A stretch of DNA of 64,000 bases, taken from positions 93,104,800-93,168,799 of the forward strand of contig CM045992.1 of assembly GCA_025175895.1 (NCBI GenBank). Direction: 5' to 3'. The DNA comes from Wurfbainia villosa (taxonomy: Eukaryota; Streptophyta; Magnoliopsida; Zingiberales; Zingiberaceae). This document shows, in pieces, positions 44,817 through 55,800 of the stretch (its first letter is position 1; the number at the start of each line of letters is the position of its first letter). Made by a program: the position numbers and the translations under genes. Below the pieces are notes generated by a model. That model searched no databases and was not told the DNA's origin. It saw nothing but the letters and a program-made list of their open reading frames with translations.

Positions 44817-46511
44817 CTAGCGTGAATCGATCACGCTCCTAGGAACCCAAAACCTATTTGAGCTCCTTGGGTTAATTAGGTATTCCTTAGGGATGACCTC
44901 CCTAGATACCCTTCTAATGACCCTTCTAGGCTTGTTAGCCTTGGTCATTGTGGTCTTGCCTAGGTTAACCTTAGGGATTGCCCCCCTAGTAACCTTCTTA
45001 GTGGTCTTCCTAGATTTCATGGAAACCTTAGCCACTAAGCACCTACCTTGGTCAACCTTAGGGATGACTTCCCTATTGACCTTGGTCTTTCTAGACCTAA
45101 GTTTAGTTCCATAGTCAAATGGAACACTATGGTAGGTAGGCTTATCTACCTTGGACCAAGGCTTGTGACTCAAGCCTTTATTGCCCATAGATGAGCCTTG
45201 CCTCCTAGACTCTAGGTGTTGACTTTTACCATTTGACCTAGATTTTTTATCATTTGACTCTTGCATTTGGTTTTGCATAATCCTAAGGGTCTTTTCCATT
45301 TTCTCAAGCCTTGCCATCAAGGCTTGATTTTCCTTTTCTAATTGCCCAATTTTTGAATTTTGATTTAATCTTTGGGCATGGTTCTTCCTAGGCATATGCC
45401 TAGTCCATTTGGGATTAAAACCTAGGTGATCCTCAATTTTCTTAATGCTTTCCCTAGGTAGAGTTTTTCTAGAGACATTAGTCCCAAATTTCTCCTTAGT
45501 TCTAAAGTCAACACTCTTAGCTCCTAGACAAAAATATTTATTGTTCCTAGCATGCTTTTCATGAGTAATAGCAAATGTATTTAAATGAGTTCTAGCATGC
45601 TTTTGATAACTAAATGAAGAAGAAGCATACTTAAAAGTTACCTTAGGGTTTGCCTTAGCTCCCACTACATGTGTAGCTCCCTCTTGGGTCTTTTTCCTCC
45701 CCTTGGGGCATTGACTCCGATAGTGTCCCAGTTGTCGGCATTTGAACCAAATCACTTGCTCCTTGCTCTTCTTGGTGGGAACACTGGCATCCTTGACTTC
45801 TTCATTGACTTTTGGTGCCGGAGGAGTCTTCTTAATTTTCTTAGGGAATTTACTCTTGTAATGTCCATACTTCCTACACTCAAAATACATAATATGTATT
45901 TTATTATTAACACATATGTTTGAGTTACCTAGGTCTGTGGTAGAAGCCTCTTGAGCTTGTTCATCTTCTCGACCAGAGGTTGAAGGCTCTTCTTCTTGAT
46001 CATGCTCCGGAGTGGAAATTCTCTCCTCCCCCTCAATCCTAGAGGTGGAGGCTTCTTCTACTTCTTCCACATCCTCTTCAACTTCCGAATCCTCACTTGC
46101 TTGTAAGGATGAGGATGTGCCTGTTTCTTCTTGATCTTGGACCGGTTGAGGGTTTTCGTAATATTTTTCCAATTCGCTCCAAAGCTCATTGGCATCCATG
46201 TCCCCTAGGCTACACAAGATGTCATTAGGAATCAAATCAAAAATAAATTGGACTACCTTCTTATTTTTCTCGAAGGCTTGGACTTGCTCTTCGGTCTATC
46301 TCTTTTTCTTGAGGTATCCACCCTTTGGTCCTCTTGGATAGCTAAATCCCTCCATCAAAATGGACCACTCCTCAAGGTCCCTCATCATCAAGAAGTCTTC
46401 AATCCTTGTCTTCCATTGGTTGAAGCCTTCTCGTCCATAGAAAGCATATGGGATTGTGGTGTTGATGTCCCAATCCAAATTCTCTTGAATTTCCATCTTG
46501 TTCCTCTTCAC
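44817..46511 (-). pseudogene. gag: D gag, one in-frame stop
   Basis: The best preserved gag of the family: about 565 codons in one frame with a single stop at 46296-46298. N-terminus: MEIQENLDWDINTTIPYAFY and FNQWKTRIEDFLMM. Then IPNDILCSLG, an acidic Ser/Glu stretch of about 90 residues, two knuckle remnants, a coiled-coil-like segment (QLEKENQALMARLEKMEKTL), and a basic tail ending NPRSSNRFWVPRSVIDSR. Knuckle 1 reads YFECRKYGHYKSKFP (first Cys to Tyr, last Cys to Phe) and knuckle 2 WFKCRQLGHYRSQCP (first Cys to Trp). Loss of three Cys suggests no selection on RNA binding now. Confidence 0.85.
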
Positions 46512-46552
46512 CCTCTAGCGTCTTGGCTCTGAGTTGTTAATCCGTAGAAGAG

Positions 46553-47947
46553 TGATGCGCATGAATGCGACCTCAAATCTCACGATGGAGACCATCGAGG
46601 ACTCAAAGCGCGTGCTCACGCACAATGCCTGCAAGTACATGGATGTCGTCAAGTAATAAAGATTATCGGTCCCATAGGGACTGGGATTTGAATACCGATC
46701 TATTCGGTGGATGTTATTGTTCGGAGATCAGATTTAAAGATTGTGATTGTGAGGGTCGTCGGTAGACTAAACTCTAGTTTGGTGTCACACGGAAGAAGAG
46801 AGGGTTTGCTACGAGGATTTTTATGGGATTCTAAGATTTTGATTTCGTTTGTGTATCGCAGAACATGTTATCAATTGAATGAATCCAGACTTTCTAACTA
46901 AGGATTTGTGAAAAGGACATCATACACTCCCCCGATGAGCCTTCACATCTATCGGAAGCTACCTCTGCCATGCTAGGTCATCTCCTGGCCTCAGGATGGG
47001 ATAGTTGGTACTAGGATGCTGAATCGATCCCTATGACGAGTCAGAAATGAGATACATTACCGACTCAATCACATCCTTCTATCCACAGTTGCAGGCGATG
47101 AGGCCAACCCTTAGGTTCCTCCTGATATCCCCTAAATTTACGATACAAGGATTGTCACCCCTTGTATTATCTACACACAAAAGATAGAAAACCAAAACAC
47201 AAAACTATAGATCTAAACTATCATTCAACTGCAAATACGATTTCAAGAAACATATTTGAAATAGCAATGTTCTACTCAACACAAACTACTCCATAATCCT
47301 AGAATCAGAGAATCTACTCCATGAATACGAGAAGGGAATCACAAAGCATTATGGAATTCATGAATACAATAATAGACGTGTAAGGAATACGAATTACAAT
47401 GCTATGCAACCCTTCTCTCTAGAGTTGAGGTGCAGAATTTGATCCTTGAGCGTCTCCCTTCTTCCCCGTTGCAAGTTCCAGGTGCTTTTTAGGGCACCAG
47501 TGTGCCGTCCCGGCCGTCGTGCCTCTCCCTAGGGCTTGGGCGGATCCATCCTTATATAGACATCACCTCAGACTGAAAAAAAATCTGAAAAAACCCTAGT
47601 CGTGCAAATCTGGCAGGCCACCACACGGTCGTGTGGAAACACACGGCCAGGCCGTGTGCAGCCCTGGGGTGGCTGATCTCGCCCATTGGACATGGTTGTG
47701 TGTAGCCACATGCCCTGGTCGTGTCCCATTCTATGTCTAGATGCAAAATGTCCTTCTTTTGCTCTGAAAGTGCGCCTTTTTCCCCTGAAATGCTATCCTG
47801 CACACAAAAGTACAAAGAGAAGACCTCCGAACTAGAAAATAGGAAATGCATGCAAAATAGAGTGACATATGCATGAAACTAACATAAAAATGTAATGAGA
47901 TGTGAGCAAAAACTACTCCTAAAACCCTATATGTTTTGCTCACATCA
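46553..47947 (-). repeat. H 3' LTR
   Basis: Plus-strand ends are TGATGCGCATGAATGCG and GCTCACATCA (1395 bp). It contains the hairpin-prone stretch CACACGGTCGTGTGG .. CACGGCCAGGCCGTGTG at 47630-47660 and the complement of a TATATAAGG box near 47550. It matches 52313-53699 and, in reverse, 4995-6500. Confidence 0.88.
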
Positions 47948-48874
47948 CTTTCCCCAGACTTAAATCTTTGCTTATCCTCAAGCAAACCTCAGTGCCATGA
48001 AATTTTAAAAATATTGTTCCATACTTAGCATGCTAACTAAATTTATCAAGTTGTATTTTCAATCAAATCAAAATAGATATGTTCTACGAAATTCACTAAG
48101 TTAGCTTCTCGTGCACGTGCTAAGCAAATCTTCTTAGGGAATACTCGTTCCATGGTAAGTTAAATCATCATCCTATAGCTTTCCTAAGGTCTCCGGCTCT
48201 TAGGCACTTACCTACCCAAAGCGAGGGTCGTTCCCTAGATCTAGCACAAAGTCTTAAAGGCGTGCTCGGTATTGAGAGAAATTGGTAGGTGTTTCCCCAG
48301 TAACCTAACTCGGTCTCAAAGGGGCACCTAATCATTTCCACCCACGACAACTATTTTTTTATCCCTCACAATCTCTTTTCCTTCTTTCCTTTCTCTTTTT
48401 TTTTCTTTTTCATTTTTTTTTCACCGGGATTTTGATTTTTCTGAATGGGCTTAAACAATCCAAGCATCTCCAGTAACTAAAATGCTAAACCTAGAGTCAC
48501 CTATGGATTCCAAAGTACTAGACTACTGAGATGAATCATAACTAGGTATATACTAGATTTTCCCTTTCAGAGTGTTCGACATGTGTAGGTGTAAAAATAG
48601 AAGCTGACCAGTGTAAGTCTAGAACATTCATTATAGCAAATAAAATAAAATACCACGAGATAAATGAAGTTACACTACTCATGGAAACAACTCATGAAGA
48701 AAACTTTTAAAAATACTACTGAGGCAGCTTTACAAATAACAAAAACTAAGTACTGAAAGAAACTCAACAACCCATGCATGAATAAATGAATGAAAATACC
48801 AGAAAAGAAACTACTGCTAGGAAACAAAACAAAATAGACTTTGGGGCCTCCTAGACTTAAATGAAAATACATCT
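47948..48874 (-). other. H polypurine tract and 3' noncoding region
   Basis: On the minus strand AAGTCTGGGGAAAG lies directly before the 3' LTR (47948-47962). A polypyrimidine stretch on the plus strand at about 48365-48425 is a purine run on the minus strand. No gene is seen. The same sequence continues after the G LTR at 63509. Confidence 0.65.
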
Positions 48875-50430
48875 CTAGTATGATGGATGAGGTGGAATGT
48901 CTGGGAGCCTCGGTATCTCTGGATCCTGGGAGAACCTGCTGCTGAGCCGCTGATGCCACATGTACATGTGGTTGATCTGGGAGCTAGTGGATGCAGCGGC
49001 TGCTCGGTACTCCTCCTCCCAAGTCCACTGCGCCTACTGGGCATGCATGTGATGTCGTATCTCCTTGCGGTAGGCGGCTTCATCCTAGCGACGAAAAACC
49101 TCCTCTTGGAAGTATATGCGGGCCTCATCGTAGAACTCCTCACCTACCGGAAGTGCTCCCGAAATCTGAACTCGCTGTGTGTAGGCGCCCGCTCCTCCCA
49201 TTCGCCGCTCGCTGCTCGGCATATATATCGTCGAGGCATGATCGGAGCTCTGAGAAATCATAGGCCGACATACCTGCATCCTGCTCAAAAGTAGAAAAAG
49301 GTGGTGGTGCAGGTGAAGGCTCATGTCAGCGTGGACTAGGTGGGCTCCTATGCATGTGTGGACTAGAGGGAGAGTGATATAAAGGTGGAGAGATGGGTGC
49401 CAATGTTGATGATCCCTCATGTGGAGGGGACTCCACTATCAGGTTCAAATGCCAGTTGGCGCACATAGCGATGGTGGTACGATCCGGGTCGGGGAGCCTA
49501 AGGGTCGTTAGATTTTTCCTTACAAAGCATAAGGAGTCTCCTTCTCTCACAATCATTTTCATGGACATGCACACTCCTAGGTCGATCCTAGGGCTCCCCT
49601 TTATACTCTCTAATGTTGTGTAATCATACCCCATCCTATGGCAAATATGGGTAAGTAGGCCTCCCACATTAATCTCTCCTCGTGCTGCTTTGCCCATCTT
49701 CACTAAGTGTCTGATGAAGTGGGACCCTACATCGATGCTACTCCTTTCTTGTAGCATGTCCCATAGGAAAAGCAGCTCGCTAGCTCTAACTACACCGTCA
49801 CTCTCCCCACGACCAAATATGGTACTGGCCATGATGCAGTGGAGGTATCGAAAGATGGGGTTTTGGAGGTGTGACGCTTTGGCCCTAGAAGGGTCATAAG
49901 CATGCTCTCCCGTCAACTCGGTCCAACATACCTGAGAGTTTAACCCAATAGGGGTTCTTCTCTCTCCCCCACTCGGCAAGCCAAAGCATGAGTTCCATTG
50001 GTGAAGGGTCCACTCATGCTCAATGTTAAAAAGCCTAAAAGTTATCCTACCCTCCTCGCTTTCTCTACCTGTTAAAACTTCCGCCTCTAAGGAACTCAAA
50101 AATTCTAGAACTATCCTAGGGTAGGTTAGGTGACTTATTCCCATAATCTCTTCCCACCCCATTTTTGCAAATAGGGTTTGCATATCACCCAACAACCCTA
50201 AAGATTCTAGCAAATCTTCATCTAAGTACCTAGTAGCAGTGAGTTTATGAGTAGAGAGCATATTATATCTATCTCTATGTTCATTATTGCGAAAAAGAAG
50301 AGTGGGTAGGGCGTTACCCTCCTCTAGAGCTTGAGGGGCGTTGGCTCTCCTAGTTCGTCGCTCCGAGGCACCGGATTGAGGTGCTACATGCTTGGTCCTC
50401 CTCCTCCTTGCTTCTTTTGGCTTCCTTAGA
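48875..50430 (-). pseudogene. H Athila ORF1-like protein, frameshifted
   Basis: The long open stretch 49326-50261 (311 residues) matches the Athila ORF1 family: ATRYLDEDLLESLGLLGDM, YPRIVLEFLSSLEAEV, FRLFNIEHEWTLHQWNSCFG, PIFRYLHCIMASTIFGRGES and RHLVKMGKAARGEINVGG. The frame is open further upstream to about 50430 with a basic Lys/Arg-rich N-terminus but no Met. The C-terminal part continues in another frame at 48875-49420 (EEFYDEARIYFQEEVFRR, then a stop, DEAAYRKEIRHHMHAQ) and ends PDIPPHPSY. The role of ORF1 is not settled; it has been discussed as env-like. Confidence 0.75.
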
Positions 50431-50890
50431 GGTTCAAAGTGCTTCTAGATGGTGGGGAAGACGAAACCACACAGCTAGGGCATAAGCTTTCGAAGCACAC
50501 GGCGCAAATGAGGTAAAAACACATGGCTCGCCCCTTTTAACCTCGTGTGCCACGGCCGTGTGGAAACACACGACCAAGCCGTGTGTGCCTCGGGTCGGTC
50601 GGGCACGACCGTGGGAAAACACACGGCTAGGCCGTGTGTCCCCATATTTCCCCCATTTATGCACCACGGTCCGAATTTTCTCATACATTTCACCGTGTAG
50701 GCTAACATAGATCTTATTTTTGCTTAGCAAAGTTCTTTTCTAGTCCTAACCCTAAATGGGATGGAAATCAAAACTAAAATCAAACAAATGTATGCAATGC
50801 AATCAAAAAAGGAAATCTAAAACTAAACTTGTGTTGCCTCCCAAGAAGTGCTTTGTTTAAGGTCTTTTAGCTCGACCTTATTCCTACGTT
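50431..50890 (-). other. H spacer with CACGGCC inverted motifs
   Basis: Noncoding DNA between the two gene remnants. At 50515-50645 it carries two copies of the CACGGCCGTGTGG / CACACGGCTAGGCCGTGTG motif type also found in the LTRs. Short open frames here are LTR-like and not supported as genes. Confidence 0.55.
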
Positions 50891-52000
50891 TCATTTGAGG
50901 CATTTGAATCTTGCTCGTGGGGGAGCAAGATACTTGCTCACTTTATGCATCTTGCCTGGTGGTCCTCCATTGCTATATCCCTTAAATCTTTCTCGTGGAC
51001 GGGCCAGATACTTTCTCACCTTTCGTTTCTTGCCTTTTGGTCCTCCATTACTATATCTCTTAAATCTTCCTCGTGGAGGAGCAAGATACTTGGGCGCTGC
51101 TTTCCTTGACTCAAGGTTTAACATGCTTAGTCTCAACGAATCATCAATAGTTTGATCATTATATTCTAAATGTTGTAAATAATTTAACTCACCATAGACA
51201 TCCTCACCAAAAGATTGATTAGTAGGTTCTATTATGTCGAATGAAATTTTATCATTATCAATCACCAAAAGGGTTTTGTTACTAGTAACTAAAGTTTCAG
51301 TGAGGGTTAAGGTAGACTCTTCTAGATCCTTGAGGTTAGGAGGTGTTTTGATTGAAGCAATGCACTCCTCGATTAAAGTATCAATTAAATAATCCTCTAG
51401 TTCTTCTTCAAGTGGTGATTGAATGGATTGCCCTTCTTTACTTCCTATGTCATCTATGTCTTCCTCATCCATTCGCTCAAAGTGAGTCTTCATCCTATTA
51501 GGTGTGACCCAGTCATCAAAGTCACCTTCTAGTCATTTGGTTTCTTCTCTTGCTAGATCACGTTCCATAATCTCCGCAAATTGTTGGCTATGCTCCTTGC
51601 ATTCCCTAGTAAAATTATCTAGCGGGGCTTCTAAGTGGGGACTTGGTTTTGGATAAAATTTGCATGGTGACTCATAGCTCTCGTTCTCATTTTGGAAATA
51701 ATATGGAGTCTCTGTCTGCGAATGCCGCCGTCGAAATTCAGCGTTCACCGCTTGTCCTGTTCGAATGAAATCTTCCATCATTTGCTCAAGTCAGGATTTA
51801 GGCGGACAATATTGAGGGTTTAAGTAGCCATGGTCATAACTATATAAATAAGAATCATCTTGTGGCCACGTGTTGTAATTGTAGGTGACATCTTCTTGTT
51901 CAAATTATGAAGGTTCGAATATATCCGGACAATTATTAATAGTATGTCATGTTTCACCACAATGCTAAAAAAAAACGTTATCAAAACGTACAACATTAAA
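50891..52000 (-). pseudogene. gag: H gag C-terminal remnant with internal repeats
   Basis: Minus-strand frame with a few stops. Near 51915-51960 it reads HCGET, a stop, then HTINNCP, a CCHC knuckle remnant. 51533-51781 follows (MEDFIRTGQAVNAEFRRR), then a stop at 51533-51535, then 50891-51493 in the same frame (200 residues, acidic in the first two thirds). The end has three tandem repeats of about 28 residues around KYLAPPRGRFKRYSNGGP. I do not recognise this tail in known gag proteins. Position right after the knuckle suggests the end of gag with the pol deleted. Confidence 0.6.
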
Positions 52001-52285
52001 TTGACCATAATCATGAGAAAAAGCATGCATCGTTATACATAGGAAATTATAGGTAAGGAAAGGAATAGCAGTGGGTCGGCAAGAGTCTCCTTTTTTTTAT
52101 TATTATATTAAACAAGACCACTACTAAAAACTGAAAGAAAGAAAGATGTAATTAATCTAAACTGCAAATTGAATAGAAAAAATCTAAAATGAAATAAAAC
52201 TGAAATAATATAAAATAAAACAAGAAAATAAATCTAGCCTATGTCTGATCCAATTTTCCACTGTTCGGTTCGATATCGAATCGAT
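52001..52285 (-). other. H 5' leader / deleted gag region
   Basis: AT-rich sequence between primer site and gag remnant. Most of the usual Athila gag must be missing, since only 290 bp lie here. No gene is seen. Confidence 0.5.
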
Positions 52286-52312
52286 CAATCCCCGGCAACG
52301 ATGCCAAAAACT
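52286..52312 (-). promoter_or_regulatory. H primer binding site (Athila/Tat type)
   Basis: The minus strand right after the 5' LTR has TTTTTGGCATCGTTGCCGGG followed by GATTG. It differs by one base from the Athila/Tat consensus TGGCGCCGTTGCCGGGGA as I recall it. This fixes the orientation of H. Confidence 0.85.
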
Positions 52313-53699
52313 TGATGCGCACGAACGCGACCTCAAATCTCACGACGGAGACCGTCGAGGACTCAAAGCGCATGCTCGCGCTCAACGCCCCAAGTGCACG
52401 GATGTCATCAACTAATAAAGATTATCGATCCCACAGGGACTGAGATTCGAATACCGATCTATTCGGTGGATGTTATTGTTCGGAGATCAGATTTAAAGAT
52501 TGTGATTGTGAGGGTCATCGGTGGACTAAAGTCTAGTATGGTGTCACACGGAAGAAGAGAGGGCTTGCTACGAGGATTTTTATGGGATTCTAAGACTTCG
52601 GTTTCATTTTTGTATCGCAGAACATGCTATCAATTGAATGAATCTAGACTTTCTAACTAGGGATTTGTGGAAAGGACATCTTACACTCCCCCGATGAGCC
52701 TTCACATCTATCGAAAGTTACCTCTGCCATGCTAGGTCATCCCTGGCCTCAAGACGGGATAGTCAGTACGAGGATACCGAATCAATCCCTGCGACGAGTC
52801 AGAAACGAGATACATTACCGACGCATCCTTCTATCCACAATTGCAGGCGATGAGGCCAACCCTTAGGTTCCTCCTAATATCCCCTAAATTTGCGATACAA
52901 GGACTGTCACCCCTTGTATCATCTACACACAGAAGATAGAAAACCAAAACACAAATCTATAGATCTAAATTATCATTCAATTGCAAATACGATTTCAAGA
53001 AATATATTTGAAATAGCAATGTTCTACTCAACACAAACTACTCCCTAATCCTAGAATCGGAGAATCTACTCCATGAATACGAGAAGGGAATCATAAAGCA
53101 TTATGGAATTCATGAATACAATAATAGACATGTAAGGAATACGAATTACAATGCTATGCAACTCTTCTCTCTGGCGTTGAGGTGCAGAACTTGATCCTCG
53201 AGCATCTCCCTTCTTCCCAGTTGCAAGTTCCTGGTGCTTTTTTGGGCACCGGTGTGTCATCCCAGCCGTCGTGCCTCCCCCTAGCGTTTGGGCAGAGCCA
53301 TCCTTATATAAACATCACCTCGAACCACTGCAAAATCCAAAAAACCTCTAGTCACGCAAATCTGGCGGGTCGCCACACGACCATGTGGAAACACACGACC
53401 AGGTCGTGTGCGGCTTAGGAGTGGCTGATCTCCTCCATTGGACATGACCATGTGTAGCCACACGCCCTAGCCATGTCACATTCTGCATCTAGCTGCAAAA
53501 TGTTCTTCTTTTGCTCCAAAAGTTCACCTTTTTCCCCCAAAATGCTATCCTGCACACAAAAGTACAAAGTGCAGACCTCTGAACCAGAAAATAGGAAATG
53601 CATGCAAAATAGAGTGACATATGCATGAAACTAACATAAAAATGTAATGAGATGTGAGCGAAAACTACTCCTAAAACCTTATATGTTTTGCTCACATCA
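52313..53699 (-). repeat. H 5' LTR
   Basis: 1387 bp, plus-strand ends TGATGCGCACGAACGCG and GCTCACATCA, aligned over its length with 46553-47947 with scattered differences. CACGACC..GGTCGTGTG motifs lie at 53375-53412. Confidence 0.88.
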
Positions 53700-53706
53700 A
53701 AGAGCC

Positions 53707-53724
53707 TCGGGCTCTGATACCAAT
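53707..53724 (-). promoter_or_regulatory. D primer binding site
   Basis: On the minus strand ATTGGTATCAGAGCCCGA, three bases after the 5' LTR end, carries the exact TGGTATCAGAGC core for initiator tRNA-Met. Element H inserted only a few bases downstream, so the D leader is split. Confidence 0.85.
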
Positions 53725-53727
53725 TAT

Positions 53728-55206
53728 TGAGACCGTTGTGACCGCTAGAGGGGGGGGGTGAATAGCTTTGCCGATGCTTTATGGAATTTGTTCGTGTGCT
53801 TGCTACAAATGATTAGTGCGCAGCGGAAATAAAGCAATAATGAAATGCAAACACACAAACACAATCATATAACGTGGTTCGGAACCGAATGGTTCCTACT
53901 CCATGGATTGGGCTCGTAAGAGCCCTAGCGATGCAAATCACACACCACTATAACAATAACTCCTTCTCGACACAAGTCGAAGGTGGAAAAACCTCGTACA
54001 AATGATTACAACTATAATATGAAATACAACAAGCAAACACAAGTGAATACAACAAAAAAAATACAAAGAAAACTTTACAATGGATCTTTTGGAAGCTTGC
54101 TTGTTTGGTTGGTTGAGTTGCACTTGGAGACCCTAAATTACACCAGCAATTCACCCCAAAAACTCCTCAAAGAACCATGGTGAATCCTCACTCCTCGAGC
54201 TCCATTTAAGGCTGTTACCTGGGTTGGATTTCACCTATCAGTCAACTGATGCCACTGCTGTCGTGAGATAATGGCTAGATCCACGTTGGAAAAATCCAAT
54301 GGATACACCATCAGTCGACTGATCATACCCATCAGTCGACTGCTGGCTCAATTAGTCGAGTGGTTGGGCCGATCACTCGATTGGAGAACATTCTGTGCCA
54401 TAAAATCTGACCATCGCCATCGATCACCTTGATCACCGATCGGCCAGCCAATAACCTGTCCCACCTTCGCGCATTCGCTAGGACACTTCCCGCAGTTAAA
54501 CCCTAATTGACTCTCATCAGTCAATTGACCCATGGTCCCAGTCGATCGATACACCTCAAACATGAGATTTTAACCTCAAACATGAGGTTTAACCCAAGTA
54601 TAGTCCCCCCATACTTGCTAGACCATCCCTATCCTAGATATAAGCCTTAGCCACCTCCATCAGCCTCACGCCTATCGGATCCCTCCAAGTCATCCATGAC
54701 TTGTTCATCCATACGCTAGCCTTCAGGTGCTTCCATCGGCTATTGTCATGCTAATGGTGTCTACACCACCAAGGCACATTGGACTTATGCTGCCAAGACT
54801 CCGCTTGGACTTTACATCGTCAACCATTGGACTTATGCTGCCAAGACTTCACCCTTGGACTTCTCAAATGCTAAGACTCAAGCTTGGACTTTCCCTTGCC
54901 AACCCATGTTGGACTTTCCATGCCAAGACCCATGCTTGGACTTTTCCTTGCCAAGACCCATGCTTTGACTTTACATGCCAAGTACTCAAGACTTGGACTT
55001 TCCATGACATGGTCAACCCCAGTCAACCATCAAAATCCCCCTCGAGTCAAAGTCAAGTCCGGTCAATCATGACTCGGGCCGATTGCACCAACAATCTCTC
55101 AAAAATATTATCAGACATCAATGTCAAACCTTCATGTCAAATATAAAAATATTGCTCGAGTCAAACTCGAGTTCAGTCAATCATGACCTGGGCCGATTGC
55201 ACCAAC
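53728..55206 (-). repeat. D 5' LTR
   Basis: Plus-strand start TGAGACCGTTGTGACCGC, end GATTGCACCAAC with the last A changed or lost. It contains the TATTCACCCCCC complement near 53747-53765, TATA complement region near 54205, palindromes near 54237-54400, minisatellite units near 54790-55000, and at 55085-55206 a duplicated LTR start separated by a CTCTCAAAAATATT tract. Confidence 0.85.
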
Positions 55207-55207
55207 T

Positions 55208-55800
55208 AATCGAATAGATCCAAATGTAGGAGCTCAAGCACACTTTTGGTTCATTCTTGATTAGTTAGTTGATATTGTGCCCTAGGTTGTTTTCCTTGTT
55301 GACAAGCATTATAGATTTTATTGTCTAAGTTGTTATGGTTAGGCAAACCTCTGACTAAGCCACTGACTCATCTTGTGAAAGAGTATTGGGTGCGAGTGAC
55401 TAAGTCGTCGGTGCCACAACCAAGATTCCTCTTGTTGTGTCATAAGACACTTGGTTGAGGAGTTGGGTAAATTAATTATATAGATGTTGCTATTCCTAGT
55501 TCCATTAAGTATTGTTTTAGAGGCTGCATTAGTTTTAATTAAGCATTCATTTTCTAGGAATACGACCTTATATTTATTATCACACAATTGACTTACACTA
55601 AGTAAATTATATTCAAAATCTTCGAATAATAAAACATTTTGAATTGTAAAATTTGAATTTAGCTCAATATCACCTGATCTAATGATTTTGACCTTTTCCT
55701 TATTTCCGAAAGCTACTGATTTTTGTCGTTTGAATCTAAGCTTTGAAAATTTAAGTTGGTCCCCGGTCATATGTCGGGAGCACCCACTGTTCAACATCCA
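55208..55800 (-). pseudogene. pol: A pol, protease and integrase N-terminus
   Basis: 55339-55797 reads MLNSGCSRHMTGDQLKFSKL, FGNKEKVKIIRSGDIELNS, NLLSVSQLCDNKYKVVF and SWLWHRRLSHSHPILFHKM: copia protease then the GAG-pre-integrase His part. The active-site Asp is changed to Asn (LNSG for LDSG). In another frame, 55208-55338 reaches ELLHLDLFD, the first Asp of the integrase core, and stops where D inserted. It continues on the other side at 42126 after a loss of about 150 residues. Confidence 0.82.

Larger units (their letters stand above)
46553..53699 (-). mobile_element. Element H: Athila-like gypsy derivative lacking pol
   Basis: A 7147-bp minus-strand element flanked by AAGAG (46548-46552 and 53700-53704). 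LTRs at 52313-53699 (5') and 46553-47947 (3'). The primer site at 52286-52312 (TTTTTGGCATCGTTGCCGGG on the minus strand) is typical of Athila/Tat elements. Inside: a gag C-terminal remnant with a CCHC-like knuckle, then an Athila ORF1-like gene. No protease, RT, RNase H or integrase is found, and the interior is only 4.4 kb. It is non-autonomous. Confidence 0.85.
42127..55206 (-). mobile_element. Element D: gag-only copia-like retrotransposon, rearranged left end
   Basis: Minus-strand relative of B1, C and F. 5' LTR 53728-55206, primer site 53707-53724, gag 44817-46511, noncoding domain, polypurine tract and a truncated 3' LTR (42350-42948) with an inverted LTR segment at 42127-42349. Element H sits between primer site and gag. 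No target duplication is seen: the left end and about 450 bp of A integrase have been lost. There is no pol. Confidence 0.8.

Noticed and set aside
48365..48425. Long T/C tract considered as a recombination or origin signal
   Set aside because: It is part of the repeated 3' noncoding region of Athila-type elements (also 63935-64000), where purine-rich strands are common near the polypurine tract.
50434..50730. Minus-strand frames of 77 and 98 residues between the two H gene remnants
   Set aside because: They are translations of the CACGGCC repeat motif, with similar translations at 47552-47851 and 53281-53463 in LTRs.
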